Shown one piece after another: positions 59,700 through 62,895 of a stretch of DNA of 62,895 nt. The notes under the pieces are model-generated. The model saw only the letters and a program-made list of their open reading frames with translations, was not told where the DNA came from and made no database searches. The DNA is from CAZFBA01 sp964517135 (GTDB taxonomy: Bacteria > Cyanobacteriota > Vampirovibrionia > JBFMGH01), in contig CAZFBA010000023.1 of assembly GCA_964517135.1 (NCBI GenBank), positions 1 through 62,895 of the forward strand, in the 5' to 3' direction. Numbering within the stretch: position 1 is the first letter of the stretch; the number at the start of each line of letters is the position of its first letter. The position numbers and the translations under genes are program-made.

Positions 59700-60116
59700 A
59701 TGTATTTTTTACAGGTAACAGAAGTCATTCAAGCTGCAAAAGGTCTTGAATCTGATGATCTTTTCTGGATCCTTATCTTTGCGATGTTTTCAATTCTGGC
59801 TCTTGCAGCAATACCAATTGTAAAATCAATCATTGAGTATTTTAAAGAGCGTGATAACAAGATCATGAAGTTCGATCATACTCAAAAAGAACTCGATAGA
59901 CAACTTGAACGTGAAAACAAACGTGAAAAGTTCGATCGAGAAAACAAAATAGCTGATGCATTAATGATAAATGCAAAGAATCTGGAAGAATCAACGAAAG
60001 CAAACGCTAAATTGGCCGATATTTTAAAGGAGCAATCCCAGGTTAATATTGATCTTAAGAACATCATCAAAAATGATTTAAGATCTGTCTGTGAAATGCT
60101 CAGAAAGGTAGGATAA
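59700..60116 (+). CDS. Single-span membrane protein, candidate holin
   Basis: 138 residues. A hydrophobic helix at 22-45 (LFWILIFAMFSILALAAIPI) is followed by a highly charged coiled coil (KELDRQLERENKREKFDREN). It lies immediately before the lysozyme, where a holin or related lysis protein is expected. One clear span and a long cytoplasmic or periplasmic tail are unusual for a classical holin, so a spanin-like or tether role is also possible. Confidence 0.55.
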   Translation: MYFLQVTEVIQAAKGLESDDLFWILIFAMFSILALAAIPIVKSIIEYFKERDNKIMKFDHTQKELDRQLERENKREKFDRENKIADALMINAKNLEESTKANAKLADILKEQSQVNIDLKNIIKNDLRSVCEMLRKVG

Positions 60117-60120
60117 TTCC

Positions 60121-60573
60121 GTGAAGACTTCTCAAAAAGGAATTGATTTAATAAAACATTTTGAGGGATGCCGTTTAAAGGCTTATAAATGCCCTGCAGG
60201 TATCTGGACAATTGGTTGTGGTCATACAGGAAACGTTAATCCTGATGATGTTATTACAATGGAACGTGCTGAAGAACTATTAAAACACGATTTAGCAAGA
60301 TTTGAAAAAGCTGTTAAAAGGCTTATAAACGTTCCTTTGTCTCAAAATCAATTTGATGCCCTGGTTAGTTTTACTTTCAACCTGGGGGAAGGTTCTCTTG
60401 AAAGATCTACTCTCAGAAGAAAGCTTAATGTTGGTAACTATAATGCTGTTCCTGTAGAGCTGAATAGATGGGTTTACGCTGGAAAACAGAAGTTAGCTGG
60501 ATTAGTTCGACGGCGTAAAGCTGAAGGTCATCTATTTAAAACAGGAGAGTTGAATTTCTTTTTAGATAGTTAA
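60121..60573 (+). CDS. Endolysin, T4/P22-type lysozyme (GH24)
   Basis: 150 residues. It cleaves peptidoglycan glycan strands at the end of the lytic cycle. HFEGCRLKAYKCPAGIWTIG holds the catalytic Glu 15, and CGHTGNVN follows. The usual second acidic position is Cys 24 (KCPAG), as in many P22-like lysozymes. QFDALVSFTFNLGEGSL and GLVRRRKAEGHLF complete the family pattern. No signal peptide or SAR helix is seen, so it should need a holin. GTG start with AGGTAGGA upstream. Confidence 0.92.
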   Translation: MKTSQKGIDLIKHFEGCRLKAYKCPAGIWTIGCGHTGNVNPDDVITMERAEELLKHDLARFEKAVKRLINVPLSQNQFDALVSFTFNLGEGSLERSTLRRKLNVGNYNAVPVELNRWVYAGKQKLAGLVRRRKAEGHLFKTGELNFFLDS

Positions 60574-60597
60574 ATCTCTCTGATAAACTTTTTTCAA

Positions 60598-60628
60598 AGA
60601 CCAGGTAAATAAATACCTGGTCTTTTTT
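60598..60628 (+). terminator. Late operon terminator
   Basis: AGACCAGGTA - AATAAA - TACCTGGTCT followed by TTTTTT, 25 bp after the lysozyme stop codon. Confidence 0.88.
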
Positions 60629-60876
60629 GTTTTTAAAACCTATAGAATTCCTATAATTTTTAAAAGGTGAACTCATTATTATCCTCAAATAGTTAATATT
60701 AGTTTAATATAACTAATAAAAAGTTTGAAAACCACAATTTGTAAGGTTTTTATATTAAAAAAATATTAGAAAATGGAAAAAATATCAGAATAAAGTATAA
60801 AATAAAAAGGACTATTTTGTTCTTTTGTCAATTGTGTTAAATTTAAGTTTGTTTACATAATAGTATCTTTTTTAAA

Positions 60877-61470
60877 ATGACAAGCAAAATCAAAGATATT
60901 GATATAAGAAAACAGCTTAAGAAAAAATTAGAAGTAGATTTTCGTGAAGATCCATCTACTGTTATTATTGATGAATTAGGAATTTGTCAAGGTAAAGTTC
61001 GTACAGATTTAGCTGTTGTGAATGGTAAATTTTATGCTTATGAAATAAAATCACCTTCTGATACTCTTGCAAGACTTCCAAAGCAGTCAGAATTATATAG
61101 TAAAGTTTTTGATTATGTAACCTTGGTTGTACATGAAGGTTTTTGTAAACGAGCTACAGATATCATACCTGAGTGGTGGGGAATAATTATAGCTAAAAAA
61201 AATAATAATGGGAGTATTGAACTGAATGAATTACGTTCTCCAGGTTTTAACAACAATATTAAAGCTTATGATTTAGTAAAATTATTATGGAAAGAAGATG
61301 CTCTTGAATTACTTTCTCAAAAAGATTGTTTAAAAGGATTTAAAAATAAGCCAAGGCGTTTTGCTTGGCTTAAAGTTTGTGAATTATATGATATTGATGA
61401 AATAAGAGAAACAATTAGGATGAAGTTGAAAGAACGGGCAATGCAGAAAGTTGTTGGCAGGCTAACGTAA
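60877..61470 (+). CDS. Sce7726-family PD-(D/E)XK-like protein
   Basis: 197 residues. RTDLAVVNGKFYAYEIKSPS followed by DTLARLPKQSELYSKVFDYV and TLVVHEGF is the Sce7726-family signature. D44 with E56-x-K58 forms a PD-(D/E)XK-type nuclease core. Family members recur in prophage and defence neighbourhoods but are little studied. Its 3' end overlaps the Beta-family gene convergently by 56 bp. It follows the late terminator, so it has its own promoter in the AT-rich 60.63-60.88 kb gap. The start lacks a good ribosome site. A DNA- or RNA-targeting nuclease role is inferred. Confidence 0.8.
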   Translation: MTSKIKDIDIRKQLKKKLEVDFREDPSTVIIDELGICQGKVRTDLAVVNGKFYAYEIKSPSDTLARLPKQSELYSKVFDYVTLVVHEGFCKRATDIIPEWWGIIIAKKNNNGSIELNELRSPGFNNNIKAYDLVKLLWKEDALELLSQKDCLKGFKNKPRRFAWLKVCELYDIDEIRETIRMKLKERAMQKVVGRLT

Positions 61471-62473
61471 GATGGTGGTTGATACCAACTACAACCCAGG
61501 TTTCAGGATTGCCAGTTGAAACATTCCCTTCCGAACAATCATAAATATATTTACAACCATATGAATGGTTTTGACTATAGTAATAAGGGCTCTCTATTAA
61601 TAATTTACATAGATCTCGATATTGTCCATAACCACTTTCACCTCTTAAAGAAGTACCTTTGCATATGATGAAATTATCACCACTAGTATATTTGATTTTT
61701 GCAGATATTTGCATAGTAACAGGATCAAAATCAGTTATTAGAAATGGAGATTGTATTATATAATCTCCAAAATTTGGAACTCTTTGATATTTATTATTAT
61801 AAAACTCTTTCCACACTTTCCATTCTATACGAGGCAATACAGTAATAGCATTTGGATCAATTCCCCTCATACTCTCAGGAAAAGATGCACCTATAAATAC
61901 AATTTGTTTCCAGGAATCAATTTCAGGTAGTTCATTAAGAAATTGTTTGATCATAAATTTAATTGTAGTTTCATTAATCTTAGAAATATCTTCTAAATCT
62001 AGAACCAAAAATATTTCATCATATGATAAATGATATTTGTTTATAAATGAGTCTAAATTGTTTCCCCAATTATCATCATTTAAATCCTTTTGATTTAAAC
62101 GTAAACAAATACCTCTTTCTTTATATTGGCTTGAATTTAAATTATCATTATTGCTCCAATTTGTTTGCATAACTGGAATAAACTTAATATTAAATTCTTT
62201 CATCCTTTCATACAGATAATTTACATAATTTTCTTCTACTAAAATTTCAGTAGGATCAATAATGACATAAAATTGATCCTTAAAAATATTATTAATATCT
62301 TCAATGTATTTATCTATTTGTTCTTCTGATGAATACCTAGATTCCTCTTTTAAAGCCTGTAGCTCAATTATAGGCGTAAACTGATTTTTCAAAGTACTAT
62401 CAAGATTTTTTAATGCTTTCTTTTCTCCTCTTTTCCATTTAATTACAGGGAAATAATGTTTTGAATCGAACAT
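61415..62473 (-). CDS. Beta-family protein
   Basis: 352 residues from the ATG at 62473, set by GGAGGAAAA upstream; the longer frame to 62527 lacks a site. The N-terminus HYFPVIKWKRGEKKALKNLD and FTPIIELQAL, a middle rich in beta-alpha units (EIFLVLDLEDISKINETTIK) and the C-terminal ETWVVVGINHHLTLACQQL match the Beta protein family of phages and genomic islands. The fold appears TIM-barrel-like. Its function is unknown, but it is commonly linked with defence-type genes. It converges on the Sce7726 gene. Confidence 0.75.
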   Translation of the reverse strand: MFDSKHYFPVIKWKRGEKKALKNLDSTLKNQFTPIIELQALKEESRYSSEEQIDKYIEDINNIFKDQFYVIIDPTEILVEENYVNYLYERMKEFNIKFIPVMQTNWSNNDNLNSSQYKERGICLRLNQKDLNDDNWGNNLDSFINKYHLSYDEIFLVLDLEDISKINETTIKFMIKQFLNELPEIDSWKQIVFIGASFPESMRGIDPNAITVLPRIEWKVWKEFYNNKYQRVPNFGDYIIQSPFLITDFDPVTMQISAKIKYTSGDNFIICKGTSLRGESGYGQYRDLCKLLIESPYYYSQNHSYGCKYIYDCSEGNVSTGNPETWVVVGINHHLTLACQQLSALPVLSTSS

Positions 62474-62555
62474 AACAACTTTTCCTCCAAATTCAATGTA
62501 TACAAACGCATGAAATAACATTAGCATGGAAATTCTATTTTGAAAGAAAAAAAAT

Positions 62556-62583
62556 CATGTTCCCAATATGTTCCCAAAATTTT
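62556..62583. repeat. Candidate integrase arm-type sites, right
   Basis: Two TGTTCCCAA repeats (62558, 62569) with the same 11-bp period as the left arm at 22276-22303, followed by a weaker AGTTCCAAA at about 62589. They are 124 bp from the attR core. Confidence 0.6.
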
Positions 62584-62706
62584 CACAAGTTCCAAAAATC
62601 ATCATGAATTAGCATGATAACCTGAAAGCTCAAAACGACTACTAAAACTAAATTATAGGCTTTAAAGTGATAAGCAATTAAATAGCGTGATAAGTGGTAA
62701 AATTAA

Positions 62707-62749
62707 CTACGAACCAAAAGGTCGGGGGTTCGAATCCCTCCCGGCGTGA
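62707..62749 (+). repeat. attR core, 43-bp direct repeat
   Basis: Identical to 22171-22213. It is a 3' fragment of tRNA-Arg without an acceptor 5' half, so it is not a functional tRNA. Confidence 0.95.
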
Positions 62750-62766
62750 TAGATATAACAACAATC

Positions 62767-62794
62767 TCCACGATTTAACGATCGTGGATTTTTT
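62767..62794 (+). terminator. Displaced host tRNA-Arg terminator
   Basis: TCCACGAT - TTAACG - ATCGTGGA followed by TTTTTT, 18 bp after attR. Before integration it would have ended the tRNA-Ser/tRNA-Arg transcript. Confidence 0.8.
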
Positions 62795-62895
62795 CTTTCT
62801 TGTGTAATATAACCGAGCAGTTACTTTGAGAAAACCGTCTACTTAGTCTGAGATTCCGTGTTAAAAGTCAATAGGTTAATTTTTTATAGAACCAG

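Larger units (their letters stand above)
22171..62749. mobile_element. Complete lambda-like siphovirus prophage, about 40.5 kb
   Basis: Bounded by the 43-bp direct repeat 22171-22213/62707-62749, the 3' part of tRNA-Arg. It carries an integrase next to attL, a leftward early region, a CI-like repressor, a putative cos site, GpA-type terminase, lambda-B-type portal, a protease-capsid fusion, long non-contractile tail genes with a tape measure, fibres and a lysis region. No tail sheath gene is seen, so the virion should be a siphovirus. All modules are present and mostly uninterrupted, so it may be inducible. Accessory loads are at 34.5-36.8 kb, 52.3-53.7 kb and 60.9-62.5 kb. Confidence 0.95.

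Noticed and set aside
62707..62749. Second tRNA-Arg gene
   Set aside because: It lacks the acceptor 5' half and D-arm; it is only the attR copy of the tRNA 3' part.

Overview
The window is a piece of an AT-rich bacterial chromosome (about 1-22.2 kb, and again from about 62.75 kb) interrupted by a complete, lambda-like siphovirus prophage of about 40.5 kb. The host genes are ordinary housekeeping genes: rsfS, murA, uvrC, gpmI, pyrF, a YhaM-type RNase and an LL-diaminopimelate-type aminotransferase. They sit beside a TPR/aspartyl-protease protein, type IVb (Flp) pilins, a NarL-type regulator and a RACo-like ASKHA ferredoxin protein. This mix, the low GC and tRNA genes without encoded CCA fit a non-photosynthetic cyanobacterial relative (Vampirovibrionia/Melainabacteria, Gastranaerophilales-like). 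That assignment is an inference from gene content only, of low to moderate confidence.

Host part. Bases 1-1150 are an intergenic mosaic of direct repeats whose copies carry two hairpins with compensatory stem changes. Then come rsfS, a murA operon, uvrC, exported and TPR proteins, the yhaM-like/gpmI pair, pyrF with a small partner, and a response regulator. From 14.7 to 19.1 kb lies a pilin neighbourhood: a 547-residue protein with a pilin-like N-terminus and a long coiled-coil body, an aminotransferase, a 450-bp leader dense in TCACCC/GGGTGA palindromes, and three small Flp-type pilins. A RACo-like protein, a STAS protein, tRNA-Ser(GCT) and tRNA-Arg(ACG) follow.

Prophage. It is integrated in the 3' half of tRNA-Arg: a 43-bp repeat at 22171-22213 and 62707-62749 forms attL and attR. 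From the left the minus strand carries the integrase, an excisionase-like protein and an early module (RuvC-like nuclease, Gp157-like, HNH, SF2 helicase, primase-like fusion, Sak4-like ATPase, SSB-like protein, AntA antirepressor). A CI/LexA-like repressor faces this operon. An AT-rich accessory block (34.5-36.8 kb) contains an unfamiliar two-gene operon with an A10 frameshift site and a truncated exported nuclease. After an iteron-like non-coding region and a putative cos site come the plus-strand late genes: terminase, gpW, portal, a protease-capsid fusion, connectors, tail proteins with a G/GT-type frameshift, tape measure, fibres, a candidate holin and a lysozyme. The right end carries a convergent pair, a Sce7726-family PD-(D/E)XK-like protein and a Beta-family protein, probably a defence or accessory cassette.

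The most unusual items are the split fibronectin-III domain in the tail region with an AT-rich two-gene insertion, the 15-residue NYEDQY tandem repeat protein inside that insertion, the A10 frameshift that could switch a protein between soluble and membrane-anchored forms, the Sce7726/Beta pair, and the palindrome cluster upstream of the pilins.
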